Shown here: piece after piece, positions 32,010 through 41,076 of the stretch
How positions within the stretch are numbered: the stretch's first letter is position 1
Layout: each line of letters begins with the position of its first letter
Assembly: GCA_050955045.1 (NCBI GenBank)
Contig: JBPBQV010000002.1
Span: forward strand, 1-64,000
Reading direction: 5' to 3'
Origin: Mucilaginibacter_A sp050955045
Lineage (GTDB): Bacteria > Bacteroidota > Bacteroidia > Sphingobacteriales > Sphingobacteriaceae
DNA length: 64,000 nucleotides
The notes under the pieces: generated by a model
The model's input: the letters and a program-made list of their open reading frames with translations, nothing else
Database searches by the model: none
Told to the model about the DNA's origin: nothing
Program-made: the position numbers and the translations under genes

Positions 32010-34283
32010 ATGGCTTTTGATTTAAATATGATTCAGCAGGTTTACAATCGCTACGGCAGCCGTATCGAAGCTGCCCGTAAAGCAGTTGGTAAACCGCTAA
32101 CCCTTACCGAAAAAATTTTATACGCCCATCTTTCTGCAGGTGATCCTTCCCGTGAATTGTTGCGCGGAGTAGATTATGTAGATTTTGCACCAGATCGTGT
32201 AGCAATGCAGGATGCAACCGCGCAAATGGCACTTTTACAGTTTATGCAAGCTGGCCGTCCGCAAGTTGCTGTGCCTTCAACGGTACATTGCGATCACTTA
32301 ATTCAGGCAAAAATCGGTGCTGATGAAGATTTAGATACCGCAAAAAGTCAGAACAAGGAAGTTTACGATTTCCTTTCTTCTGTTTCTAACAAATATGGTA
32401 TTGGTTTTTGGAAACCGGGAGCCGGAATTATCCACCAGGTTGTGTTAGAAAACTATGCTTTTCCAGGCGGATTAATGATCGGGACAGATTCACACACACC
32501 AAACGCAGGTGGTTTGGGTATGATTGCAATTGGTGTTGGCGGTGCCGATGCTTGTGATGTAATGGCCGGATTGCCTTGGGAATTAAAATTCCCTAAACTA
32601 ATTGGTATAAAATTAACCGGAAAACTTTCTGGCTGGGCTTCTGCAAAAGATGTGATTTTGAAAGTTGCTGGCATTTTGACCGTTAATGGTGGAACCGGTG
32701 CAATTGTAGAATATTTTGGTGAAGGTGCACGTTCTATTTCTGCAACCGGAAAAGGAACCATCTGCAATATGGGAGCCGAAATTGGAGCAACTACTTCTAT
32801 TTTCGGTTACGATGAAAAATCTGAAGCTTATTTGCAAGGAACTGAACGTGGCGAAATTGCAGAATTAGCCAACGCAATTAAAGAACATTTAACAGGTGAT
32901 GAAGAAGTTTACGCTAATCCGGAAGCTTATTTTGATCAGGTAATCGAAATTAACCTTTCTGAATTGGAGCCATACGTAAACGGGCCGTTTACACCGGATT
33001 TGGCTTGGCCAATTTCTAAATTTGCTGATGCGGTTAGAGAAAACCAATGGCCAACTACATTAGAAGTTGGTTTGATTGGTTCTTGCACTAACTCATCTTA
33101 CGAAGACATTACGCGTGCGGCTTCCATCGCAACACAAGCTATCAGCAAAGGCTTAAAAACTAAAGCAGAATTTACGGTTACACCAGGTTCAGAACTGGTT
33201 CGTTACACGGTAAATCGTGATGGTTATTTAAATACTTTTGAAAACATTGGCGGCGTGGTTTTGGCAAATGCCTGCGGACCATGTATTGGCCAATGGGCGC
33301 GTCATACCAATGATCCAACACGTAAAAACTCCATCATTACTTCTTTTAACCGTAATTTTGCGAAACGTCAGGATGGAAATCCGAACACACACGCATTCGT
33401 AGCTTCTCCGGAAATTGTTACCGCATTTGCCATTGCTGGTGATCTGACTTTCAATCCGTTAACTGATACTTTAACCAACGAAAGCGGCGAACAAGTAAAA
33501 TTAGATGAACCTCAGGGCATCGAAATGCCAATTAAAGGTTTTGCGGTAGAAGATGCCGGTTACCTCGCTCCTGCTGTTGATGGCAGTACAGTTGAAGTAA
33601 AAGTTAGTCCGGAATCTGATCGTTTGCAATTACTTGATCCTTTCAAAGCTTGGGAAGGAACAGATATTTTAGGTTTGAAATTACTGATCAAAGCTAAAGG
33701 AAAATGTACAACAGATCATATTTCGATGGCTGGCCCTTGGTTAAAATATCGCGGCCATTTGGATAATATCTCAAATAACATGCTAATTGGTGCGATCAAT
33801 TTCTTCAACCTGAAATCTGATACCGTTAAAAACGAACTGACTGGCGAATACGGACCGGTTCCGGCAACACAACGTGCTTACAAAGCCGCTGGAATTGGCA
33901 GTATTGTAGTGGGTGATGAAAATTATGGCGAAGGTTCTTCTCGCGAACATGCAGCAATGGAACCACGCCATTTAGGTGTTCGTGCAATTCTGGTAAAATC
34001 TTTTGCCCGTATCCACGAAACTAACCTGAAAAAGCAAGGTATGCTGGGTTTAACTTTTGCAGACAGAAACGATTATACTAAAATTCTGGAAGATGATACT
34101 TTCGATATTACTGGTTTAAACCAGTTTGCACTAGGAAGTCAGCTGACAATTGTTTTGCATCATGCAGATGGTTCTCAGGAAACTTTCCAGGTTAATCATA
34201 CTTATAATGCACAGCAGATTGAGTGGTTTAAAGCAGGTGGTGCGCTAAACATCATCCGCAGACAACAAAAAAATGTAGCTTAA
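32010..34283 (+). CDS. acn: Aconitate hydratase (mitochondrial type)
   Basis: Aconitase interconverts citrate and isocitrate in the TCA cycle with a 4Fe-4S cluster. The 757-residue length fits the mitochondrial-type family rather than the ~890-residue AcnA or AcnB. Cluster cysteines are in GSCTNSSYED and ACGPCIGQW; GTDSHTPNAGGLGM and the swivelling-domain GDENYGEGSSREHAAMEPR are also present. Its stop codon TAA overlaps an exact repeat core (34279-34292), and a terminator follows. With sucD it forms part of the TCA capacity in this window. Confidence 0.95.
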   Translation: MAFDLNMIQQVYNRYGSRIEAARKAVGKPLTLTEKILYAHLSAGDPSRELLRGVDYVDFAPDRVAMQDATAQMALLQFMQAGRPQVAVPSTVHCDHLIQAKIGADEDLDTAKSQNKEVYDFLSSVSNKYGIGFWKPGAGIIHQVVLENYAFPGGLMIGTDSHTPNAGGLGMIAIGVGGADACDVMAGLPWELKFPKLIGIKLTGKLSGWASAKDVILKVAGILTVNGGTGAIVEYFGEGARSISATGKGTICNMGAEIGATTSIFGYDEKSEAYLQGTERGEIAELANAIKEHLTGDEEVYANPEAYFDQVIEINLSELEPYVNGPFTPDLAWPISKFADAVRENQWPTTLEVGLIGSCTNSSYEDITRAASIATQAISKGLKTKAEFTVTPGSELVRYTVNRDGYLNTFENIGGVVLANACGPCIGQWARHTNDPTRKNSIITSFNRNFAKRQDGNPNTHAFVASPEIVTAFAIAGDLTFNPLTDTLTNESGEQVKLDEPQGIEMPIKGFAVEDAGYLAPAVDGSTVEVKVSPESDRLQLLDPFKAWEGTDILGLKLLIKAKGKCTTDHISMAGPWLKYRGHLDNISNNMLIGAINFFNLKSDTVKNELTGEYGPVPATQRAYKAAGIGSIVVGDENYGEGSSREHAAMEPRHLGVRAILVKSFARIHETNLKKQGMLGLTFADRNDYTKILEDDTFDITGLNQFALGSQLTIVLHHADGSQETFQVNHTYNAQQIEWFKAGGALNIIRRQQKNVA

Positions 34284-34292
34284 AAACAGCAT
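34279..34292 (-). repeat. Dispersed repeat copy on the aconitase stop codon
   Basis: The plus strand reads CTTAAAAACAGCAT; TAAAAACAGCAT is a core match of the ATGCTGT sub-type, and its TAA is the stop codon. Confidence 0.65.
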
Positions 34293-34303
34293 TTATATTC
34301 AAT

Positions 34304-34337
34304 AGAAAAAGCTCTGGAAATTTCCGGGGCTTTTTCT
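34304..34337 (+). terminator. Terminator after aconitase
   Basis: AGAAAAAGCTCTGGAAA pairs with TTTCCGGGGCTTTTTCT with two small mismatches and no loop bases to spare, followed by T-rich sequence. Confidence 0.8.
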
Positions 34338-34365
34338 ATTTTAGGAAAGATTTCATTTTGAACTT

Positions 34366-36942
34366 TTGAAGCTAAAACTAATACTTCTTTTATCACTGTT
34401 TTTTTTAGGATTTACTGCTTTTGTAAAAGCGCAGGCTCCGGTTAATGATAATTGTTTCGGTGCAATTACGCTTACAGATGTTACAGATTTCTGTTCTGAT
34501 AATGCAGCTTATAATAACGTAAATGCAACCGCCAGTGGTTTGGGGCAATCACAAAGCTGGCCTTCTGTAGGTAATGATGTATGGTTTAAATTTATTGCTA
34601 CTGCTTTTGATGTGAATGTTGCTGTAACCGGAAATGCAAATGGTAGCGGTACATTAAATACACCATTGGTTGCTTTATACACAACTGCTGATTGCTCCAG
34701 TTTTTCGGAGATGATTGGTTCCAATACCAGCACTGCAACTTTAGGTACTTTATATAAAGGCGGTTTAACTATCGGTCAAACGTATTATATCCGTGTAAGC
34801 GGAGCTAACAACAGCACCGGCACTTTTAAATTATGTATCAATAATTATTATCCTATTCTAAAAGCTGGTCAGGATTTTGGTACCGCTTCCATCATTTGCG
34901 ATACAACAGCTTTCACCCAAACTAATGTAACGGGTGCAGGTAGTAACAGCCGGGAATCTGCCGGAACATGTTTGGATGTGAACTCCGGAACCGGGCCGAT
35001 TGAAGCCAACGCCGCCTGGTATAAATGGACGGCAGCAAACAACGGTACGCTCACTTTTAGCATTACTCCAACTATTTTCAACAATGATATTGACTGGGTT
35101 TTGTATGATTTAGGAACCAGTGGCGCAGCAAGCAATATAACAGCTGCAAACGCTATCCGATGTGCATCTGGCAGCGGCACTAATTGTACGCCTTTTTACA
35201 ACAAAACCGGACTCAATTTAACTTCTACAGATTTGACTGAAATGCCTGGTTGTGTAGCAGGACAAGATGGTTTTGTAAAATACGTGGATATGATACAGGG
35301 ACATGTTTACGCGTTACTGATTAACAATTTCACTGCCGGCTCCAACGGTTTTACCATTTCTTTTACAGGAAGTGGCGTTACAACCGGAACATTTTTAGGC
35401 CCAACTGCAGCTTTAGACATGCAGGCAAACAACTCCTGTACATCCACACCAAGTTTTACTTTTACCAACAAATCTACCAACTATACATCCTTAAAATGGA
35501 CATTTGGTGATGGCGCAAGCATTGATTCTACTGCTGGCCCAGGTCCTTACACCGTTACTTATTCTACTCCCGGAATAAAAACTGCTGTTTTATTGGCTTA
35601 CAATGCACAAGGTTGTCTTTCTGTTGCCTACAAAACTTTTGTTGTTCCGCTTAAACCAGCTGCACCTTTACTTTTATCTGCTAGAAGCAGCTATTGTTTG
35701 GGTGATAATTTGGTTTTGAGAGCGCAAATATCCTCAACTGGAACAACTTATAACTGGCAAGGGCCAAATGGTTTTACCTCTACCGATTCTGTGGTTACCA
35801 TTCCGCTAACCAATTATAACCAGGCTGGAATTTATACTTTGCAGATCACCCAAAATGGTTGTACCAGCGATGCTGCGTCTATTACCGTTCCCGCTATTGG
35901 CAAAACACCTGTTTTGAATTTTACGGTTACGTCCAATAATTTATGTACTGCGCAGCAAAGTTTTACCATTACCAATAACTCTAAAGATTATAACAGTTTA
36001 AGCTGGGATTTTGGAATCGGAGCCAGCATCACCAGCGCAACTTCCAACGGACCTTTCACTATTACGTATGCTTCTTTTGGCGATAAAAAAATCACCTTAA
36101 CCGCTACAGGCGATTTGGGTTGTACGGCTGTTTTTACACAAACTTTTAATGTTCCGCAGAAACCTGTTTTAACGCAGCTCAATAAAGTTAACGGTCCGTA
36201 TTGTATTGGCGATACGATTGTGATGAGCACAAATACTTTGGCCAACACAATTTATACCTGGACTGGTCCAAATAATTTCACTTCTAACCAACCTTCCATA
36301 CGGATTCCGATTACCGGGACATCTGTTGCCGGAACTTATTCGCTAACGATTACACAAGGTTTATGCTCCAGCGATGTAGTTTCAACCACAATCAATGCTT
36401 CTGATATTATCCCAGTTCCGGTTGCAGCTTTTGATGCTTCTCCAGTAATTCCGGGTGCAGCTTCCGTTCCACTTACGGTTTCTTTTAAAAATCTCTCTAC
36501 CAATGCTGATAGTTATTTGTGGGATTTTGGTGATGGCAGCACATCTACAGACGTCAATCCGCAACATCTTTACACCAAAAAAGGAAGCTTTACCGTAAAG
36601 CTTACTGCAACCAACAAAGTTGCTTGTACCAACACTATCTCGCTTGGGAAATTAGTTTTACATTATGATGTTACTGTTTTTATCCCCAATATGTTTACGC
36701 CGAACAGCGATGGCATCAACGATGATTTTGGCGTGAAAATCACCAATTTGAGAGATTACCGCATCCAGATCTTTAACCGCTACGGACAGCAACTATACGA
36801 AGCCAAAGATATTTTAAAACGCTGGAACGGTTTGTATAACGGCAATCCTGTTCCGGTTGGCACTTATTACTATGTGATTACAGGTATCACTTTGAATGAG
36901 GACACACTGAAAGAAGGTGGTTATGTAACGGTTTTAAGGTGA
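34366..36942 (+). CDS. PKD/Ig-repeat surface protein with T9SS type B sorting domain
   Basis: An 858-residue exported protein: signal peptide to about residue 22 (FTAFVKAQ); two N-terminal beta-rich modules; PKD-like modules near 375-435, 545-600 and 700-750 (the last with WDFGDGSTSTDVNPQHLY); Ig-like modules between them; and a C-terminal gliding-motility-type sorting domain from about 765 (IPNMFTPNSDGINDDFGV, FNRYGQQLY, GTYYYVI). The type B domain routes proteins through the type IX secretion system to the cell surface or medium, so a role in adhesion or matrix is likely. The start is TTG at 34366; the signal peptide LILLLS is encoded by a repeat copy. Confidence 0.87.
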   Translation: MKLKLILLLSLFFLGFTAFVKAQAPVNDNCFGAITLTDVTDFCSDNAAYNNVNATASGLGQSQSWPSVGNDVWFKFIATAFDVNVAVTGNANGSGTLNTPLVALYTTADCSSFSEMIGSNTSTATLGTLYKGGLTIGQTYYIRVSGANNSTGTFKLCINNYYPILKAGQDFGTASIICDTTAFTQTNVTGAGSNSRESAGTCLDVNSGTGPIEANAAWYKWTAANNGTLTFSITPTIFNNDIDWVLYDLGTSGAASNITAANAIRCASGSGTNCTPFYNKTGLNLTSTDLTEMPGCVAGQDGFVKYVDMIQGHVYALLINNFTAGSNGFTISFTGSGVTTGTFLGPTAALDMQANNSCTSTPSFTFTNKSTNYTSLKWTFGDGASIDSTAGPGPYTVTYSTPGIKTAVLLAYNAQGCLSVAYKTFVVPLKPAAPLLLSARSSYCLGDNLVLRAQISSTGTTYNWQGPNGFTSTDSVVTIPLTNYNQAGIYTLQITQNGCTSDAASITVPAIGKTPVLNFTVTSNNLCTAQQSFTITNNSKDYNSLSWDFGIGASITSATSNGPFTITYASFGDKKITLTATGDLGCTAVFTQTFNVPQKPVLTQLNKVNGPYCIGDTIVMSTNTLANTIYTWTGPNNFTSNQPSIRIPITGTSVAGTYSLTITQGLCSSDVVSTTINASDIIPVPVAAFDASPVIPGAASVPLTVSFKNLSTNADSYLWDFGDGSTSTDVNPQHLYTKKGSFTVKLTATNKVACTNTISLGKLVLHYDVTVFIPNMFTPNSDGINDDFGVKITNLRDYRIQIFNRYGQQLYEAKDILKRWNGLYNGNPVPVGTYYYVITGITLNEDTLKEGGYVTVLR
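34381..34394 (+). repeat. Dispersed repeat copy inside a signal-peptide coding region
   Basis: ATACTTCTTTTATC, 15 bases after the TTG start of the T9SS cargo gene; encodes ILLLS. Confidence 0.75.
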
Positions 36943-36974
36943 TAAAAGATTTTCGTTGTTAAAAGTAGTATTCC

Positions 36975-38786
36975 TTACTCCACGCCCAACCCAATTTCCC
37001 GCAGCAAAATAGAAGCGTTGAAAGTTTTACAAGCGCCATCCTTGATCTTGTAATCAAAAAACATGTCCTGGTTTTGCATCTTGATATCGAAATGAAAATT
37101 GCGTACCATACCCGGATGTTCATCTGCCAGATCAGCAATTTGCAAATCATGCGTGGCAACTAAAGCGGCGGTTTTTTGTGCAACCAACCGTTCGATAAAA
37201 GCTTTGGAACCAGCGTATTTATCTTTACTGTTGGTGCCGCGCAGCATTTCGTCTATCAAAACAAGCACATCGTTTTCGGATGCTGTTTTTATAAGGATCA
37301 TTTTTAAACGGTCCAGTTCAGCTTTAAAAGTAGAAGTGCTTTCGTTCAGTGAATCTTTAATACGCATGTAACTCACTAACTTCATCACCGAAACCGACAT
37401 ACTTTCGGCACAAACCGGCGCGCCGGCATAAGCCAGAACCAAGTTAATGCCAAGTGTACGCAAAAATGTACTTTTACCAGCCATGTTCGATCCGGTAATC
37501 ACATCAACCGTTTTTTGTTTCATGCTGAAATCATTGCTAATGCGCTTTTTCGCAGAAATTAACGGATGACCTAAAACCAAGGTTTCACAATAAAAATCAT
37601 TCGAAATTTGCGGAAACGGCCAATCTGGATGATTGTAATGTAAAGTACTTAAACTGATCAAAGCTTCAAAAGCAGCAATTATTTCGAAACTATCAGTTAC
37701 GTTTGCTGCTGCTGTTTCGTGCCAGTTGGCCAGCCTGATCGTGCAGCGTAAATCCCACAGAAGCAGTAAATTTAAAATGCTACCAATCAGCATATTCAGC
37801 CTGTAATCAAACTGTTTTAAAATTTTGGCTAATGCGCCAATTTGCTGATGTGCTTTTTGTCCGCCTGCAGCCTCGCAGCTTTTTACCAATTTCTGCAGCT
37901 CATCACTTTTCCACTGCGTTTCTTCCAGCCATTTTAAAACGGAAGCAAACGAGGCAAGCTGATTACTGCTTCTGCTAAAACCGGCATACACCTGGTTAAC
38001 CGCTTTGGAATAAATGCCGCTCAAAAAGAAATTAAACAGCAGTAAAAAAACAAGCAACTTCAGAATGATGCCATTAAAAACAGCACCAACAATTAAAGTC
38101 AGCATTAAAAAAGGTACTATTTTAACATAATTTTTGAGCCAGTTTTTATGCACAAAATTTAGTTTCTGTTTCAAATCATCCTGCAAGGCAACGGAAAGCT
38201 GACCGAGTTCTGTGCCTTTAAAAGCAATCAATTGTGCACGGAGATTGAATGTTTCTTTAATAGATTCAGCCAGTTCTGTTACGGCTTGCTGCCGGTTTTC
38301 AATCACTTTTTTTTCTGCGGAAGATTTGAACCAGTTGGCCAATATATTTTTGCCGGATTGCGTGTTGCAGCGATTGGTATAATGAAACAAAGAACTTTCG
38401 CCAAAAATATCCAGATCATCCGTATAAGCATGGCCGCCATCGCTAAAAGCTGCGCCGTTATCGTAACTGTTTTTAGCGGATGATAAATGTTCTGCTTCGT
38501 TTTGCAACACTTTTAACAGATTTTCGCTAAAACTCAGTTCTGTTTGCAGTTTAGATTGTTTGATAATCAGCTGCATAAACAAAAAAAACATCAGCAAAAC
38601 AGTGATTAAAATATAAGGCCAGCCCAAATTCCCAATCGCATAAATAATGGCTATGCCGATAAAAAATACAATAAGCCGATAAAATGAAACCTGGTTGATG
38701 CTTCTTTTATGCGATAAAATATGTTGACTGAGCTGCCCGGCATCCTCAGTATATTTTTCAAAAATCTGCTGTTGTTTTGTGGTCAT
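36975..38786 (-). CDS. Membrane-anchored MutS-like ATPase
   Basis: A 603-residue protein with only the C-terminal ATPase part of MutS: Walker A GSNMAGKSTFLRT, then VLIDEMLRGTNSKDKYAGS (Walker B and signature-like region) and LVATHDLQIADLA. There are no mismatch-recognition domains. The N-terminal part has two hydrophobic segments near 38-70 and another pair near 215-250, implying membrane insertion. The family is common in Bacteroidota; its role is unknown and should not be equated with mismatch repair. It carries two in-frame repeat copies and diverges from rlmH. Confidence 0.83.
   Translation of the reverse strand: MTTKQQQIFEKYTEDAGQLSQHILSHKRSINQVSFYRLIVFFIGIAIIYAIGNLGWPYILITVLLMFFLFMQLIIKQSKLQTELSFSENLLKVLQNEAEHLSSAKNSYDNGAAFSDGGHAYTDDLDIFGESSLFHYTNRCNTQSGKNILANWFKSSAEKKVIENRQQAVTELAESIKETFNLRAQLIAFKGTELGQLSVALQDDLKQKLNFVHKNWLKNYVKIVPFLMLTLIVGAVFNGIILKLLVFLLLFNFFLSGIYSKAVNQVYAGFSRSSNQLASFASVLKWLEETQWKSDELQKLVKSCEAAGGQKAHQQIGALAKILKQFDYRLNMLIGSILNLLLLWDLRCTIRLANWHETAAANVTDSFEIIAAFEALISLSTLHYNHPDWPFPQISNDFYCETLVLGHPLISAKKRISNDFSMKQKTVDVITGSNMAGKSTFLRTLGINLVLAYAGAPVCAESMSVSVMKLVSYMRIKDSLNESTSTFKAELDRLKMILIKTASENDVLVLIDEMLRGTNSKDKYAGSKAFIERLVAQKTAALVATHDLQIADLADEHPGMVRNFHFDIKMQNQDMFFDYKIKDGACKTFNASILLREIGLGVE
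37280..37293 (+). repeat. Dispersed repeat copy inside the MutS-like gene
   Basis: ATGCTGTTTTTATA, GT sub-type, encoding LIKTAS on the opposite strand. Confidence 0.65.
38698..38711 (+). repeat. Dispersed repeat copy inside the MutS-like gene
   Basis: ATGCTTCTTTTATG followed by CGATAAAA near the gene's 5' end; encodes SHKRSIN on the opposite strand. Confidence 0.75.
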
Positions 38787-38877
38787 GCTGCTGGATTTGA
38801 ATACGTTTGTACAATAATTTATCCGGCGAAAGTATCTAATTCAGCTGAAATCTGCTTATTTAATTCTGTTCCTGTTT

Positions 38878-39351
38878 ATGAAGATTACGCTCTTATCTAT
38901 CGGAAAAACCGAAGAAAGTTATTTAAATGAAGGTATCAACATCTACTTAAAACGTCTGAAACATTATATTAAACTGGAAATTACCGAAATCCCGGAACTT
39001 AAAAATACGAAAGGTTTGAGCCAGGATCAGCAAAAAGTAAAAGAAGCCGAACTGATTTTGAAGAAAATAACCTCGACAGATTATGTGATTTTGCTGGATG
39101 AACGCGGTCTGGAACTTTCATCGCTTCAATTTGCCGATTTGTTAAATAAAAGAATGCTGGCCTCAACCCAAAATCTGGTTTTTGTAATTGGTGGCCCTTA
39201 CGGTTTTGATAACAGCATTTACCAGCGCGCCAATGAAAAACTTTCTTTATCCAAACTTACTTTTTCGCATCAAATGGTTCGTTTGTTTTTTGCAGAACAG
39301 GTTTATCGTGCATTTACTATTTTAAAAGGCGAACCTTATCATCACGAGTAG
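38878..39351 (+). CDS. rlmH: 23S rRNA (pseudouridine1915-N3)-methyltransferase RlmH
   Basis: RlmH methylates pseudouridine 1915 in helix 69 of 23S rRNA, late in ribosome assembly. The 157-residue SPOUT enzyme has KITLLSIGKTEESYLNEGI, VILLDERGLELSS, the SAM-binding knot FVIGGPYGF, and the C-terminal LTFSHQMVRLFFAEQVYRA with YHHE at the end. All match the family, and the length is standard. Confidence 0.96.
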   Translation: MKITLLSIGKTEESYLNEGINIYLKRLKHYIKLEITEIPELKNTKGLSQDQQKVKEAELILKKITSTDYVILLDERGLELSSLQFADLLNKRMLASTQNLVFVIGGPYGFDNSIYQRANEKLSLSKLTFSHQMVRLFFAEQVYRAFTILKGEPYHHE

Positions 39352-39429
39352 GTTTGAGGAGCGAGGTGCGAAATAAGAAAACTTATGGAGAACTGGGAAC
39401 TGGCAACTGAAAACCCGCAACCGATTTCC

Positions 39430-39437
39430 TAACTTTG
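39430..39437 (+). promoter_or_regulatory. -7 promoter box for the CDF transporter gene
   Basis: TAACTTTG matches TAnnTTTG and ends four bases before the ATG, implying a leaderless message. Confidence 0.55.
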
Positions 39438-39441
39438 CATC

Positions 39442-40353
39442 ATGGCTCACGATCACGCACACCACCACCACGACCACGCACCAAAAATTACGCAATTAAC
39501 CAGAGCATTTGTGATCGGCATTATTTTAAATACCGCTTTTGTGCTGATAGAAGCGGTTGCCGGCTGGTACACACATTCGCTTTCGCTGCTTACAGATGCT
39601 GGCCATAATTTAAGTGATGTAGCCAGTTTGGCTTTGGCATTGCTGGCTTTTAAATTATCCGGCGCAGCCAAAAACAACCAATATACGTATGGTTATAAAC
39701 GGTCCACCATCATCGTTTCTTTGTTAAATGCTATTATTTTATTGGCTGCCGTGATTATTATTGCTTATGAAGCTGCTATAAGATTTATGCACCCGGAACC
39801 TATCGCTGGCAGCACGATTGCCTGGGTCGCTTCTGCCGGGATTTTGATAAACGGACTGACTGCCTGGCTTTTTATGAAAGACAAGGAAAAGGATTTGAAC
39901 GTAAAAGGTGCTTATTTACACATGGCTGTGGATGCGGTGGTTTCTTTAGGCGTAGTTATTTCAGGCATCATTATTTATTTTACGCACTGGTTTCGGGTGG
40001 ATAGCGTAGTCAGTTTAATTATTGTCATCGTGATTATTGGTGGAACCTGGAGTTTGTTGAAAGACAGTTTAAGGCTTTCGCTGGATGGTATTCCGAAAGA
40101 ACTCGATCTGGAGAAAGTAAAAACAGCTATCCTAAAAATAAAAGGTATTTCAGATGTGCATCACATCCATATTTGGGCTTTAAGCACTACCGAAAACGCC
40201 TTAACCGCACATGTAGTAATCGACCAAAATGCTGTTGCTTCTTTTACGCATATGAAAGAAGATTTACGCCACGAGCTGCTGCATCTCGATATTCAGCATT
40301 GTACCTTTGAACCAGAGTTTTCGGTGGAGAGCTGTACAACACAACACTGTTAA
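39442..40353 (+). CDS. Cation diffusion facilitator (CzcD/ZitB-like)
   Basis: A 303-residue inner-membrane antiporter that exports divalent cations, most likely zinc, in exchange for protons. It has a histidine-rich N-terminus (HDHAHHHHDHA), about six membrane segments, the metal-site motif LLTDAGHNLSDV in helix 2 and MAVDAVVSLGVV in helix 5, plus a C-terminal cytoplasmic domain (SDVHHIHIWALSTTENALTAHV). It has its own promoter. Confidence 0.92.
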   Translation: MAHDHAHHHHDHAPKITQLTRAFVIGIILNTAFVLIEAVAGWYTHSLSLLTDAGHNLSDVASLALALLAFKLSGAAKNNQYTYGYKRSTIIVSLLNAIILLAAVIIIAYEAAIRFMHPEPIAGSTIAWVASAGILINGLTAWLFMKDKEKDLNVKGAYLHMAVDAVVSLGVVISGIIIYFTHWFRVDSVVSLIIVIVIIGGTWSLLKDSLRLSLDGIPKELDLEKVKTAILKIKGISDVHHIHIWALSTTENALTAHVVIDQNAVASFTHMKEDLRHELLHLDIQHCTFEPEFSVESCTTQHC

Positions 40354-40358
40354 AATAT

Positions 40359-40406
40359 AAATGCTTCTTTTAGCACCTTAAATTTGGTGTGCTAAAAGAA
40401 GCATTT
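40359..40406. repeat. Dispersed repeat, 18-bp hairpin pair
   Basis: AAATGCTTCTTTTAGCAC at 40359-40376 and its exact complement at 40389-40406, loop 12 bases. It follows the CDF gene and probably also terminates it. A partial, decayed relative of this whole hairpin lies at 43850-43881. Confidence 0.9.
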
Positions 40407-40413
40407 AACCTGA

Positions 40414-40510
40414 GTTGTCATTTCGACCAAAAGGAAAAATCTTCTGCAAACAATACAAACCCTTTTATATTGCTTTGATGAAGATTCCTCCTATCGTCGG
40501 GATGACAGGT
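40414..40510. repeat. Second repeat family, copy 1 (imperfect inverted repeat)
   Basis: The left arm GTTGTCATTTCGACCAAAAG and the right arm CTATCGTCGGGATGACAGGT are approximate complements, with AAAATCTT and AAGATTCC as inner pairs. It directly follows the hairpin pair at 40359-40406 and resembles copy 2 at 53888-54009. Confidence 0.7.
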
Positions 40511-40533
40511 GTCAGGTAGTAAAATTACTTTGA

Positions 40534-40965
40534 TTAATTTTCTGTTTCCACTTCAGTTTCTGCTGGAGCAGAAGTTTCCGACACAACATTAAATTCCGGT
40601 CGGTTTTTTAAAATTTCAAACCAGCTGATGATTTTTTTAATATCCGAAGCATAAACTTTTTCTTCATCATGCTCTGGTGCTGCTTCGCGGAAAAATTCGC
40701 GTAAAACTTTTCCGTCTGCTTTTTTCGCATCTGGAATATTTTCCAGCGTTTTCATCCGCTCCAAAATATCAATCAGCTTTAAATCATCATTTTCACCAAA
40801 AACCGTAATTTCTTCTAACGCTGCTAATTTTGCCGTGCTTAGGTTAACTACTAGTTTTAGCTTTTGCTCATCCAGACTTTCTAATATAAATCCGGTTTTG
40901 CTTTGCGTTAAAGCTCGCCACAAACCCGGTTTCCCGGAAACGGAAACTATTCCATGTAAATTCAT
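40534..40965 (-). CDS. DUF5606 family protein
   Basis: A 143-residue cytoplasmic protein with the DUF5606 pattern: MNLHGIVSVSGKPGLWRAL, a middle DDLKLIDILERMKTLENI, then EKVYASDIKKIISWFEIL, ending in a Ser/Glu-rich tail. The family occurs in Bacteroidota and has no assigned function. It lies downstream of the cyclophilin gene on the same strand; a nested inverted repeat separates them. Confidence 0.82.
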   Translation of the reverse strand: MNLHGIVSVSGKPGLWRALTQSKTGFILESLDEQKLKLVVNLSTAKLAALEEITVFGENDDLKLIDILERMKTLENIPDAKKADGKVLREFFREAAPEHDEEKVYASDIKKIISWFEILKNRPEFNVVSETSAPAETEVETEN

Positions 40966-40975
40966 TTTCTTTGAG

Positions 40976-41070
40976 TTTTAAGTTTTATGTTCTAAATTGT
41001 ACATTTCTGATCAGCGTAATGCCTAAAAGTTTAAAGCATTGCTACAAAACGTACAATTTATCACTTAAAA
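40976..41070. repeat. Nested inverted repeat between cyclophilin and DUF5606 genes
   Basis: Three concentric complementary pairs: TTTTAAGT (40976-40983)/ACTTAAAA (41063-41070), TAAATTGTAC/GTACAATTTA (centred on 40994-41002 and 41051-41059) and AATGC/GCATT. It could be a terminator region or the leader structure of the DUF5606 gene. Confidence 0.5.
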
Positions 41071-41076
41071 CTTTTT

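Noticed and set aside
33336..33349. TTACTTCTTTTAAC inside aconitase and similar single-mismatch matches (40241, 54280, 53260)
   Set aside because: They differ at the core or lack the downstream TAAAA, and AT-rich coding for TSF/ASF/KEA can give them by chance, so they were not counted among the 47.
36975..38786. Annotation as mismatch repair protein MutS
   Set aside because: Domains I-III needed for mismatch binding are missing and the N-terminal half is hydrophobic.
39352..39430. Purine-rich spacer before the CDF gene with GGGAACTGG-like phrases
   Set aside because: Low-complexity sequence without clear repeat structure or reading frame; only the -7 box at its end is supported.
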